From: Cellulomonas chitinilytica | Lineage (GTDB): Bacteria; Actinomycetota; Actinomycetes; Actinomycetales; Cellulomonadaceae | NCBI RefSeq assembly: GCF_016862675.1 | Contig: NZ_BONK01000009.1 | Span: forward strand, 1-64,000 | Direction: 5' to 3' | Length of the DNA: 64,000 nt | Part shown: piece after piece, positions 35,579 to 44,063 of the stretch | Position numbering within the stretch: position 1 is the first letter of the stretch | How the letters are laid out: each line of letters starts with the position of its first letter | Made by a program: the position numbers and the translations under genes | Notes under the pieces: model-generated | Database searches by the model: none | Told to the model about the DNA's origin: nothing | The model's input: only the letters and a program-made list of their open reading frames with translations

Positions 35579-35791
35579 GCGAAGTCGGACACCCGATCGG
35601 GCTATTCGGACAAACTTCGCTGTGGCAGGCTGCTCGACGTGGTCCAGAACCGCCCAAGCGCAGGTCATGGGACCACCCGCGTACCAGCACTGCACGTTGG
35701 TGAAGCGCTTCGATAAGAACGCTCTCATAGGCACTGACCTGCGCGTTCACTCGAAGGGGTGAGGCAATCTGGACAGATGCCCTGGAAACGC

Positions 35792-35805
35792 TGCACAATC
35801 GTGCA
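35792..35805. promoter_or_regulatory. Palindrome upstream of the 290-residue unknown gene
   Basis: TGCAC-aatc-GTGCA, perfect 5-base arms, centred about 60 bases before the gene start in the lower-GC segment. A candidate operator; nothing more can be said. Confidence 0.3.
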
Positions 35806-35859
35806 CCGATCCGTCTGGTTCCTCCGGTTCCATCCGATCTCGGCGCAAGGATGCCCATC

Positions 35860-36723
35860 GTGACCCTCATGCAGAAGGCCATCACCCCGGCACTGACCAG
35901 GGCGATCCTCACGGCAGGCCATGACCGCGTGGCGGGATACGTGGTGCGCGCGGAGGACGTCGCGTTCGCCACCACCCCTGCCCAGCTGTTCGAGGTCCAC
36001 GGCCTCGGCTACTACGGCTCGCCGTTCAGCCCGTACGACCGCTCCATCGACGTCCTGCGATTCGAGTCGTCCCCGCAGCTCCAGTACCGCGACGTCCCCG
36101 GCTACATCCTCCCGTTGTGGTGGCTCCGCCACTCCCGCATCCCCCCGGGCGCGGAGCTCGTCCGCATCTACGACAACGGCTCGCAGACGCTGCTCGCCCG
36201 CTACGGCGACGTCGGCACCGGTTGGACCGTCGCGCAGCTCGGGGCCCCCCGCCCGGCGCTCGCGTCGCTGTCCCGCTGCGTCGGCCCGGTCGCCAAGTGG
36301 CACGGCGCGTACCTCGAGGCGGACGTCGTGGACGGCGGCCACACCGTCGTGATGGCGCTGGCGAACCCGCCGCTCGCGGAGACCGGCTTCCACCAGGCGC
36401 CCTCGGGCCGCTGGTACCGCCGGGTCGCCCGGGAGGACGTGACCGAGCTGTTCGAGCTGGACCTCACGGCCCGCTGGAACGGCCTGAGCGTCCGCGTCGT
36501 CGACCAGTGGCAGGACTCGCAGCGGTACGTCGTCGCCCGCATCTCGCACCTCGGCGACGACATCGACCGCGCCGAGAACCTGCAGCTCGACCGGGTCGAG
36601 GCGGGTGTCTACGAGGCCGTGGTGTACGCCGCGGAGCTCACGGACATCCAGACCAACCAGGTCGTCCCGCACACGTGGGCCCCCGGCCCCGCTGCCCACC
36701 AGCACCACGCGGTGCGCAGCTGA
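35860..36723 (+). CDS. Unrecognised protein in a lower-GC pocket
   Basis: About 287 residues, soluble, with no signal peptide or membrane helix. Repeated Trp/Tyr-rich beta-like stretches (GYYGSPFSPYDRS, YILPLWWLRHSR, SGRWYRRVARED) suggest a beta-rich or OB/lectin-like fold, but I recognise no family. The start is decided by the ribosome site: AAGGA lies 8 bases before a GTG (MTLMQKAITPAL), while the ATG 9 bases upstream has no space for one. The upstream region has lower GC than its neighbours. It is followed by a strong terminator. Function unknown. Confidence 0.75.
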   Translation: MTLMQKAITPALTRAILTAGHDRVAGYVVRAEDVAFATTPAQLFEVHGLGYYGSPFSPYDRSIDVLRFESSPQLQYRDVPGYILPLWWLRHSRIPPGAELVRIYDNGSQTLLARYGDVGTGWTVAQLGAPRPALASLSRCVGPVAKWHGAYLEADVVDGGHTVVMALANPPLAETGFHQAPSGRWYRRVAREDVTELFELDLTARWNGLSVRVVDQWQDSQRYVVARISHLGDDIDRAENLQLDRVEAGVYEAVVYAAELTDIQTNQVVPHTWAPGPAAHQHHAVRS

Positions 36724-36775
36724 CCGGACCCACCCGAACCAGGGGCACGCCAACGGCGTCGTGACCCCGCGAGGC

Positions 36776-36818
36776 GCGTGCCGGGCCTGGCCCTCCCCCC
36801 CGTCCAGGCCCGGCACGC
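36776..36818. terminator. Perfect 15-bp hairpin, bidirectional terminator
   Basis: Arms gcgtgccgggcctgg and ccaggcccggcacgc pair perfectly around a 13-base C-rich loop between the unknown gene and convergent hemA. Confidence 0.8.
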
Positions 36819-36879
36819 ATCTGTGTGAACGCTCACCGACCGACGCGGACGTCGGTCGGGCAAGCCGCGGGCGGCCGGC

Positions 36880-38130
36880 TCAGGCCGTCGGTACCGCCAC
36901 GGCGGGGACGGGGATGGCCGCGAGCTCGGCCAGCGCCTCGGCGTAGGACGCGACGTCACCGCTGCGCGCCGCCTCCCGGGCCCGGACGGTCGGCCCGTGC
37001 AGCACCGCGCGGGCGCGGCGGCGCAGCGCACGCTCGTGACGCTCGTCGCGGCGCTCGTCGGGCAGGGCGTCGAGCTGCTCGGCGAGACCCCCGAGGACGC
37101 GCACGCGCTCGGCGACGACGGCAGGGTTCCAGTCGCGGACCCGCCGCTCGGCCTCCCACTCGTCGGCGGCCCGCGCGACGAGGTCCCGGGCCGTCTCGAC
37201 CGCCGCGTGCTCCGCCGGGGCGTGCTCGGCGACGGTGTGCAGGCTGACCAGGCGGACACCGGGCAGCGACCGGACGCCCGGGTCGACGTCGTGCTGGAGC
37301 GCGAGGTCGACGACGGTGAGCGGCCGCTCGGAACCGGTGCGAGCGGCGGCAAGGGCGTCGACGCCGAGCACGGCACCCGCCGCTCCGCTGCACGCGACGA
37401 CGAGGTCGACGTCGGACAGCTCGGCGGCGAGATCGGCACCGGCGGGCACGGACCGGACCCCGCGGGCGGCGGCGAACTGGCCGGCCCGGCCGCTCGGCGA
37501 GTAGACGCGGATGTCGGTGCAGCCGCGCGACTTGAGGGCGGCGAGCGACGCGCCCGCGTAGGAGCCGGTGCCGATGAGCACGCAGCGGACCTCGGACCAG
37601 GGGCCCAGGCCGTGCTCGGCGATGTCGAGCGCCACCCCGACGACGGACCGGCCGGTCGCGCCGAGGCCCGTTGCGGCCTCGACCTTGCGCGACACGCGGG
37701 ACGCCGCCTGGAACAGGGACTCGAGCGACGACGTCGTGGTGCCGTCGCGGCGGGCGGTCGTCAGGGCCCGACGGACCTGCCCGGCGATCTCCCGCTCCCC
37801 GACGACCATCGACTCCAGCCCGCTGGCGACGCCGAACAGGTGGGCCCCCGCGTCGGTGCCGGTGAGGGGCCGAAGGTGCGACATGACCTGCTCGCGGGTG
37901 TACCCCGACCGGGCGGCGACGGCCTCCCCGGCGGCACCGAGGGCGGCGGCGGGCTCGTCCGTCTCCAGGTACAGCTCGAACCGGTTGCACGTCGCGAGGA
38001 CGACGGCACCCGTCACGGAGGACGTCGCGCCCACGAGCTCGCGACCCACGGCGTGCACGTCCGACGAGAGACGCTCCAGCACGGTGAGGTCGAGGTCGTG
38101 GTGACTGGCGACGAGGGACAGCAGCACCAC
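36880..38130 (-). CDS. hemA: Glutamyl-tRNA reductase
   Basis: A 416-residue enzyme that reduces glutamyl-tRNA to glutamate-1-semialdehyde with NADPH, the first step of C5 tetrapyrrole synthesis. The catalytic Cys is Cys48 in LATCNRFELYLE; SHHDLDLTVLERLS opens the catalytic domain, the Rossmann motif is LIGTGSYAG, and the C-terminal dimerisation helices are present. Its product feeds HemL encoded at the far end of the cluster. GTG start, 6 bases after a -10-like TTCAAT on the minus strand. Confidence 0.95.
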   Translation of the reverse strand: MVLLSLVASHHDLDLTVLERLSSDVHAVGRELVGATSSVTGAVVLATCNRFELYLETDEPAAALGAAGEAVAARSGYTREQVMSHLRPLTGTDAGAHLFGVASGLESMVVGEREIAGQVRRALTTARRDGTTTSSLESLFQAASRVSRKVEAATGLGATGRSVVGVALDIAEHGLGPWSEVRCVLIGTGSYAGASLAALKSRGCTDIRVYSPSGRAGQFAAARGVRSVPAGADLAAELSDVDLVVACSGAAGAVLGVDALAAARTGSERPLTVVDLALQHDVDPGVRSLPGVRLVSLHTVAEHAPAEHAAVETARDLVARAADEWEAERRVRDWNPAVVAERVRVLGGLAEQLDALPDERRDERHERALRRRARAVLHGPTVRAREAARSGDVASYAEALAELAAIPVPAVAVPTA

Positions 38131-38174
38131 GCCCCGATTGAATCATCCCGACATTTGTCCGGCACAATCGAGCG
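38131..38174. promoter_or_regulatory. Overlapping face-to-face hemA/hemE promoters
   Basis: The 44-base gap is nearly symmetric. On the plus strand TTGAAT (38138-38143), 19 bases, CACAAT (38163-38168), then 6 bases to the hemE GTG. On the minus strand TTGTGC (38167-38162), 19 bases, TTCAAT (38142-38137), then 6 bases to the hemA GTG. Each -35 overlaps the other gene's -10, and both mRNAs would be leaderless. CGATTG/CAATCG (38135-38140, 38165-38170) form the outer inverted repeat. Confidence 0.6.
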
Positions 38175-39239
38175 GTGACCCTTCCTTCCGCGCACCCGCT
38201 CGTCGACGGCCGCACCACGAATTCTTCGCTGGTGCGCGCATATTCCGGTGAGCGTCCCGAGCGCCGCCCGGTGTGGTTCATGCGGCAGGCCGGCCGCTCG
38301 CTGCCGGAGTACCGCGCGGCCCGGGCGGGCACCGCGATGCTCGAGGCCTGCCTGACGCCCGAGCTGGCCTCCGAGATCACGCTGCAGCCGGTGCGGCGGC
38401 ACGACGTGGACGCCGCGATCTTCTTCTCCGACATCGTGGTGCCGCTCAAGCTGGCCGGGGTCGACGTCGAGATCAAGCCCGGTGTCGGGCCCGTGATGGG
38501 CGCGCCGGTGCGCACGGCCGACGACGTCGCGCGGCTGCGGGACCTCGGACCCCTCACGGCCGAGCGGCTCGCACCGGTCTCCGAGGGGGTCGCGCTCACG
38601 GTCGACGCCCTCGGCACGACCCCGCTGATCGGGTTCGCCGGTGCGCCGTTCACGCTCGCCGCGTACCTCGTCGAGGGCGGCCCGTCCCGCGACCACCTCG
38701 CGGCCCGCACGCTCATGCACGCCGACCCGGCGACGTGGGCCGCGCTCACCGAGTGGGCGGCGGACGTCACGGGGGCGTTCCTGCGGGCGCAGGTGCTCGC
38801 GGGGGCCAGCGCCGCGCAGCTGTTCGACTCGTGGGCCGGGTCGCTCGGCCTCGCCAACTACACCGCGCACGTCGCGCCCGCGTCGGCCCGGGCCCTGGCG
38901 AGCGTCGCCGACCTCGGTGTGCGGAAGGTGCACTTCGGGACGGGCACGTCGGAGCTGCTCGTCGCGATGCGGGACGTCGGCGCGGACGTGGTCGGCGTCG
39001 ACTACCGGCTGCCGCTGGACGAGGCGAACCGCCGGCTCGGCGGGTCGTCGCCGCTGCAGGGGAACATCGACCCGGCCCTGCTGGCCGCGCCGTGGCCGGT
39101 GCTGGAGGCGCACGTCCGGGACGTCGTCGCACGCGGGGCGGCCGCGCCGGGGCACGTGGTGAACCTCGGGCACGGGGTCCCTCCCGAGACGGATCCGGAC
39201 GTGCTCACGCGCGTCGTCCGCCTCGTGCACGCGATCTGA
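38175..39239 (+). CDS. hemE: Uroporphyrinogen III decarboxylase
   Basis: A 354-residue enzyme that converts uroporphyrinogen III to coproporphyrinogen III. Signatures [16 protein letters not shown] and [18 protein letters not shown], with the catalytic Asp in FFSDIVVPL and substrate-binding His in [13 protein letters not shown] (all intact). GTG start, predicted leaderless. The hemY start follows 4 bases after its stop, so the two are cotranscribed. Confidence 0.96.
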   Translation: MTLPSAHPLVDGRTTNSSLVRAYSGERPERRPVWFMRQAGRSLPEYRAARAGTAMLEACLTPELASEITLQPVRRHDVDAAIFFSDIVVPLKLAGVDVEIKPGVGPVMGAPVRTADDVARLRDLGPLTAERLAPVSEGVALTVDALGTTPLIGFAGAPFTLAAYLVEGGPSRDHLAARTLMHADPATWAALTEWAADVTGAFLRAQVLAGASAAQLFDSWAGSLGLANYTAHVAPASARALASVADLGVRKVHFGTGTSELLVAMRDVGADVVGVDYRLPLDEANRRLGGSSPLQGNIDPALLAAPWPVLEAHVRDVVARGAAAPGHVVNLGHGVPPETDPDVLTRVVRLVHAI

Positions 39240-39243
39240 CGCC

Positions 39244-40773
39244 GTGGGGTCGCAGGTCGGCGACGGGGTGCGGGCAGAGAGCGCAGCGCGGGCAGACGAC
39301 GCAGCGCGGGCAGACGTCGCGGCACGGGTAGACGTCGCCGGGACGACACCGCCGGAGGTGTGGGACGCGGTCGTCGTGGGCGCGGGCGTCGCCGGCCTGG
39401 TCGCGGCCCGTGAGCTCGCGCACGCGGGCCTGCGCACGCTCGTGCTCGACGGCCGCGACGCACCGGGCGGGTCGGTCCGCGGGCACACGGTCGCCGGGCT
39501 GTCGCTCGACGCCGGTGCCGAGTCGTTCGCGACCCGCGGCGGTGTCGTCGCCGCGCTGCTCGACGAGCTCGGCCTGACGGACCGGGTGTGCGCGCCGCAG
39601 CCGCACGGCTCGTGGGTGCACCTGCCGTCGGGTGACGGGCCGCTGCCCCGCACGGGCCTCCTCGGCATCCCGTCGGAGCCGGGTGCGCCGGACGTGCGCC
39701 GCACGCTCGGCGTGGTCGGCGCGTGGCGGGCCCGGCTCGACCTCGTGCTCCCGGCGCGGGTCGGCGCACGGGCGACGACGCTCGGGGGGCTCGTGCGGGC
39801 CCGGATGGGCCGGCGCGTCCTCGACCGGCTGGTCCGGCCGATCGTCGGCGGCGTGCACGCGGCGGACCCGGACGACCTGGCCGTCGACGCCGTCGCGCCC
39901 GGCCTGCCGGCGGCGCTGCGCTCGGAGGGCGGCTCGCTCGCGCGGGCCGTCGCGCAGGTCCGTGCGGCCGCGCCCGCCGGGAGCGCCATCCTCGGGATCG
40001 CCGGGGGCATGCACGTGCTCGTCGACGCGCTCGTCGCGGACCTGGCGTCCGCGGGGGCCGAGGTACGGACGTCCGCTCAGGTCACGGCGGTGGAGCACTC
40101 GACGGACGCATGGCGGGTCACGGTGGGGACGCGCTCGACGGGTGGGGAACCCGAGCAGCTCGTCGCCGCGCGGCTCGTGCTCGCCACGCCCGCGGCGGCC
40201 GACCTCCTCGCAGCGCTGACCGGCACCCCGGGCCGCGAGGCGCCGGGGACGGACGCCGGCGGGACCCGCCTCGACGCGGGCGCCGCCGTGACGCTCGTGA
40301 CGCTCGTGCTCGACGAGCCCGCGCTCGACGCCGCCCCGCGCGGCACGGGCGTGCTGGTGACGCCCGCGGCGACGGACGTCCGGGCGAAGGCCCTCACGCA
40401 CGCGACCGCGAAGTGGGGCTGGCTGGCGGACGCCGCCGGGCCGGGTCGGCACGTGGTGCGGCTGTCGTTCGGGCGCGCGGGGGACGACACCCCGCTGCCG
40501 ACCGGCCGGGAGGCGCTGGTCGACCTGGCGCTGCGGGACGCGTCGACGCTCCTCGGCGTCCCGCTGCGCCCCGGGTCGGTCGTCGGGCACGCCGTGGTGC
40601 GCTGGACGGAGGCGCTGCCCCGGCCGAGCGCCGCCCACCAGGAGGCGGTCGCGCGCGTCCGGGAGCAGGCCGGGGCGCTGGCAGGGCTGGCGGTGTGCGG
40701 CGCGTGGGCCGCGGGCAACGGCCTGGCCTCGGTCGTGCCCGACGCCCGGCGGGCGGCCCGCTCGCTCGTCTGA
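39244..40773 (+). CDS. hemY: Protoporphyrinogen/coproporphyrinogen III oxidase
   Basis: A 509-residue FAD oxidase. The dinucleotide-binding motif VVVGAGVAGLVAARELAHAG lies near residue 42 and the C-terminal FAD motif is VCGAWAAGNGLASVVPDA. In actinobacteria this oxidase (HemY/CgoX) makes coproporphyrin III for the coproporphyrin-dependent haem pathway. The first 40 residues are a non-conserved extension encoded partly by three 18-base tandem repeats. GTG start; a shorter start near WDAVVVGAG is possible in principle, but no start codon stands out there. Confidence 0.92.
   Translation: MGSQVGDGVRAESAARADDAARADVAARVDVAGTTPPEVWDAVVVGAGVAGLVAARELAHAGLRTLVLDGRDAPGGSVRGHTVAGLSLDAGAESFATRGGVVAALLDELGLTDRVCAPQPHGSWVHLPSGDGPLPRTGLLGIPSEPGAPDVRRTLGVVGAWRARLDLVLPARVGARATTLGGLVRARMGRRVLDRLVRPIVGGVHAADPDDLAVDAVAPGLPAALRSEGGSLARAVAQVRAAAPAGSAILGIAGGMHVLVDALVADLASAGAEVRTSAQVTAVEHSTDAWRVTVGTRSTGGEPEQLVAARLVLATPAAADLLAALTGTPGREAPGTDAGGTRLDAGAAVTLVTLVLDEPALDAAPRGTGVLVTPAATDVRAKALTHATAKWGWLADAAGPGRHVVRLSFGRAGDDTPLPTGREALVDLALRDASTLLGVPLRPGSVVGHAVVRWTEALPRPSAAHQEAVARVREQAGALAGLAVCGAWAAGNGLASVVPDARRAARSLV
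39283..39336 (+). repeat. 18-base tandem repeat inside hemY
   Basis: Three units beginning gcagcgcgggcagac, gcagcgcgggcagac and gcggcacgggtagac encode the peptide series AARADD-AARADV-AARVDV. The first two units differ by one base; a candidate length-variable tract. Confidence 0.7.
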
Positions 40774-40796
40774 CAGGGCCGGTGGCGCACGAGAGA

Positions 40797-40911
40797 TGGG
40801 TCACCTTTGTCGGCGGAAATGATCTGACAATGTGTCGCCATCGGGCACCGAGAATGGCGTGGGTCACATTTTCCGCACGTCGCTCCTGGATATTTTCTGA
40901 CAGGCTGTCAG
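40797..40911 (+). promoter_or_regulatory. hemC upstream region with direct and inverted repeats
   Basis: The 223-base gap before hemC is lower in GC. It contains TGGGTCACnTTT twice, 63 bases apart (40797 and 40860), a perfect palindrome CTGACAG-g-CTGTCAG (40897-40911), and a degenerate version CTGACA-atg-TGTCG (40824-40837). Such paired motifs suggest a repressor or activator of the hemC operon. The promoter itself may lie closer: GACACT is 6 bases before the ATG. Confidence 0.5.
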
Positions 40912-40996
40912 GACAGATCGGCACCCCTCTGCGGACGCATTTCCGGGCGCCCTTCGAACTTCGACACGGGCCGCCGCGCCGCGAGACACTGGGCGC

Positions 40997-42022
40997 ATGC
41001 CTCAGAACGTCCGGATCGGCACCCGTGCGAGCGCGCTGGCGCTGACGCAGACCGGCCACGTGGCCGACGCGATCGCCCGCCTCGGCGACGTCGAGATCGA
41101 GACGGTCCGCGTGCGCACCGACGGCGACCGCCTCGCCGGGTCGCTCAGCACGCTCGGCGGCACAGGCGTCTTCGTGACCGCGCTGCGCGACGCCCTGCTC
41201 GACGGACGGTGCGACGTCGCCGTGCACTCCCTCAAGGACCTGCCGACCGCCGACCCCGACGGGCTCGCGCTCGCCGCCGTCCCGCCCCGCGAGGACCCCC
41301 GGGACGCCCTGTGCGCGCGCGACGGCCTCACGCTCGCCACCCTGCCCGCAGGCGCCACGATCGGCACCGGCTCACCGCGCCGGGCCGCCCAGCTGCGCGC
41401 CGCCCGCCCGGACCTCGAGGTCGTCGACATCCGCGGCAACGTCGACACGCGCCTCGGCCGCGTCGCCGGTGCCCGGACCACGCCCGCGCCCGACCCCGAC
41501 AAGCCGTCGCCCCGGGGCGACCTCGACGCCGTCGTCCTCGCCCGCGCCGGGCTGGCCCGCCTCGGACGGCTCGACGCCGTCACCGAGGTGTTCGACGCCG
41601 ACGTCATGCTGCCCGCCCCCGGGCAGGGGGCGCTCGCCGTCGAGACGCGCGACACCGGCATCGGCGTCGACGCGCACAGCCCGCTCGCCGACGCCCTGCG
41701 CGCCCTCGACCACCGCCCCACCCGCCTCGCCGTCCTCGCCGAGCGCGCCCTGCTCGCCCGGCTGGAGGCCGGCTGCGCCGCACCCGTCGGCGCGCTCGCG
41801 GAGCTGGACGACGCGACCGGCACGCTCACGCTGCACGCCGTGGTGGCCCGGACCGACGGGTCCGCGGTGCTGCGACGCTCGGCGTCCGCGCAGCGCACGG
41901 GGTCCTCGGCGCCCGACCGGGCCTCCGAGGAGGCCGCCGCCCGCAGCCTCGGCGAGAACCTCGCCGAGCTGCTCCTGGAGGCCGGCGCGGCCGACCTCGC
42001 CGAGCTCGGTGCGCGCCGGTGA
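40997..42022 (+). CDS. hemC: Hydroxymethylbilane synthase (porphobilinogen deaminase)
   Basis: A 341-residue enzyme that joins four porphobilinogens. IGTRASALALTQ opens the protein; DVAVHSLKDLP, IGTGSPRRAAQL and DIRGNVDTRL carry the substrate-binding Arg/Lys residues, and Cys260 in EAGCAAPVGA holds the dipyrromethane cofactor. The insertion TTPAPDPDKPSPRG interrupts the usual RLxKL region, as in some actinobacteria. First gene of hemC-D-B-L, all joined by four-base overlaps. Confidence 0.96.
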   Translation: MPQNVRIGTRASALALTQTGHVADAIARLGDVEIETVRVRTDGDRLAGSLSTLGGTGVFVTALRDALLDGRCDVAVHSLKDLPTADPDGLALAAVPPREDPRDALCARDGLTLATLPAGATIGTGSPRRAAQLRAARPDLEVVDIRGNVDTRLGRVAGARTTPAPDPDKPSPRGDLDAVVLARAGLARLGRLDAVTEVFDADVMLPAPGQGALAVETRDTGIGVDAHSPLADALRALDHRPTRLAVLAERALLARLEAGCAAPVGALAELDDATGTLTLHAVVARTDGSAVLRRSASAQRTGSSAPDRASEEAAARSLGENLAELLLEAGAADLAELGARR

Positions 42023-43053
42023 ACGACCGGCCCGCCGCACTCGCCGGCCCACCCACGGGCCCGCTCGCCGGCTGGCGCGTCCTCGTGCCCCGGCCCGTCG
42101 CCGGCAGCAGCCCGGCCGCCGTCGCGCTCGCGGCGGTCGGTGCCGAGGCGGTGCTCGTGCCGCTCGTCGCGACGGTCCCCCCGGACGACGTCACCGCCCT
42201 CGACGACACCCTCCTCGCCCTGGGCGCCGGCTGGTACGGGTGGCTCGCCGTGACGAGCGCCGCGGCCGTCACCGTCCTGGAGGCACGCGCCGCCGCCGGC
42301 GGGACGACGCTCGCCACGCTCGTGGCGACCGGCGGGGTCACCGTCGCCGCCGTCGGACCGGGTACCGCACGCGCCCTGCGCGAGGCCGGCGTCGAGGTGC
42401 AGCTCGTCCCGCGCGGCGAGTCCACCGCCGCCGCGCTCGTCTCGGCCTGGCCCGCGCCTGACGCACGTCCGCGCGTCCTGTTCCCGCGCGGCGACCTCGC
42501 CGCCCCCACGTTCGCGGACGGGCTGCGCGCCCGCGGCTGGCGGGTCGACGACGTGGTCGCCTACCGGACGGTCCCCGCACCCCCGCCACCCGAGGACGTG
42601 CGTGCGGCGTGGTCGTCCGGTGAGATCCGGGCGGCGCTCCTCACGTCCGCGAGCACCGTCCGCGAGCTCCACGACCGGCTCGGCACGCCGCCGGCCCGCA
42701 CGCTGCTCGTCGCGATCGGCCCCACGACGGCGGCGGAGGCCGCCCGGCTCGGGCTGCCGCTCGCGGGGATCGCCGCCACCCAGACGATGGCGGGGCTGGT
42801 CGCCGCGCTCGTCGACGCGGCGGCGGTGGCCGAGGGGAGGACGGCGCCGGCCGCCGACACCACCGGCGAGGCCACCGACGGCGCCACCGACGACCGCGTC
42901 GCCCGTTCGGCCGTCACCGGATCGGGGGACGCCGCGTCCCCACCCGGTGCTGCGCCGCCGCAGCCCCGAGCCGGCGGGACATTCGTCTCCCCCGCCGCCA
43001 CCCCGTCCGTCCCGCAGCAGCCCGGCGCCCCCGGACCCGAGGAGATCGCGTGA
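42019..43053 (+). CDS. hemD: Uroporphyrinogen III synthase
   Basis: A 344-residue protein. The two-domain HemD fold is recognisable by [34 protein letters not shown] (in segments), [44 protein letters not shown] (in segments) and [12 protein letters not shown]. It inverts ring D while closing hydroxymethylbilane. The last 70 residues or so are an Ala/Thr/Pro-rich extension with no counterpart in typical HemD of about 260 residues; its end encodes the overlap with hemB. GTG start overlaps the hemC stop. Confidence 0.9.
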   Translation: MNDRPAALAGPPTGPLAGWRVLVPRPVAGSSPAAVALAAVGAEAVLVPLVATVPPDDVTALDDTLLALGAGWYGWLAVTSAAAVTVLEARAAAGGTTLATLVATGGVTVAAVGPGTARALREAGVEVQLVPRGESTAAALVSAWPAPDARPRVLFPRGDLAAPTFADGLRARGWRVDDVVAYRTVPAPPPPEDVRAAWSSGEIRAALLTSASTVRELHDRLGTPPARTLLVAIGPTTAAEAARLGLPLAGIAATQTMAGLVAALVDAAAVAEGRTAPAADTTGEATDGATDDRVARSAVTGSGDAASPPGAAPPQPRAGGTFVSPAATPSVPQQPGAPGPEEIA

Positions 43054-44063
43054 CCACCCCCACCCCCGGCCCCGTCCCGCACCCGGGCCGCGTCCGGCTC
43101 CGCCGCACCCGCTCGACGCCCGCGATGCGCCGGCTCGTCGCCGAGACCCGGCTGCACCCCGCGCAGCTCGTGCTGCCCCTGTTCGTCCGCGAGGGGCTCA
43201 CCGAGCCGCGGCCGATCGCGTCGATGCCCGGCGTCGAGCAGCACACCCGTGACTCGCTCCGGAAGGCCGCTGCGAGTGCCGCGGACGCCGGGCTGGGTGG
43301 CGTGATGCTGTTCGCGGTCCCGACGGTCCGGGACGCGGTCGGGTCGCAGGCCACGGACCCCGACGGGATCCTCAACCTGGCCATCGCGGACGTGATCTCC
43401 GAGGTCGGCGACGCGCTCGTCGTGCAGGCCGACCTGTGCCTCGACGAGTTCACCGACCACGGGCACTGCGGCGTGCTCACCCCGAGCGGCGCCGTGGACA
43501 ACGACGCGACGCTCGTCCGCTACGCGGAGATGGCCCTCGCGCAGGCGTCCGCGGGCGCCCACCTGGTGGGGCTCAGCGGGATGATGGACGGCCAGACGGG
43601 CGTCGTGCGCGACGCGCTGGACGCCGCCGGCTTCGACGACACCGCCGTCCTGGCGTACGCCGCGAAGTACGCCTCCGCGTTCTACGGACCGTTCCGCGAC
43701 GCCGTCGAGTCCGCCCTGGTCGGCGACCGGCGCACGTACCAGATGGACCCCGCGAACCGCCGCGAGGCCGCCCGCGAGGTCGCCCTCGACATCGCCGAGG
43801 GCGCCGACGTCGTCATGGTGAAGCCCGCCATGTCGTACCTCGACGTGCTCGCCGACGTCGCCGCCGTCTCGACCGTTCCGGTCGCGGCCTACCAGGTTTC
43901 CGGCGAATACGCCATGATCATGGCCGCTGCCGCGCACGGATGGATCGAGCGCGAACGGGCGATCCTGGAGTCCGTGCTCAGCATCCGGCGTGCGGGTGCC
44001 GATCACGTCCTCACGTACTTCGCAACTGAGCTGGCCGGGTGGCTGGCGGAGGAGAACCGATGA
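43050..44063 (+). CDS. hemB: Porphobilinogen synthase (5-aminolaevulinate dehydratase)
   Basis: A 337-residue enzyme condensing two aminolaevulinates. The Schiff-base lysines are K206 ([11 protein letters not shown]) and K258 ([11 protein letters not shown]). The active-site metal segment reads [14 protein letters not shown]: Cys130 and Cys140 are kept, but the middle Cys of the zinc-type triad is Asp132, a mixed site between zinc and magnesium classes. GTG start overlaps the hemD stop by four bases. Confidence 0.96.
   Translation: MTTPTPGPVPHPGRVRLRRTRSTPAMRRLVAETRLHPAQLVLPLFVREGLTEPRPIASMPGVEQHTRDSLRKAAASAADAGLGGVMLFAVPTVRDAVGSQATDPDGILNLAIADVISEVGDALVVQADLCLDEFTDHGHCGVLTPSGAVDNDATLVRYAEMALAQASAGAHLVGLSGMMDGQTGVVRDALDAAGFDDTAVLAYAAKYASAFYGPFRDAVESALVGDRRTYQMDPANRREAAREVALDIAEGADVVMVKPAMSYLDVLADVAAVSTVPVAAYQVSGEYAMIMAAAAHGWIERERAILESVLSIRRAGADHVLTYFATELAGWLAEENR

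Larger units (their letters stand above)
35469..35859. other. Gene-free stretch with tandem hairpins, then a lower-GC segment
   Basis: The first part holds the tandem hairpin repeat after purB. From about 35590 the base composition drops well below the window average up to the next gene, with a small palindrome at 35792-35805. I see no coding sequence that looks real. Confidence 0.6.
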
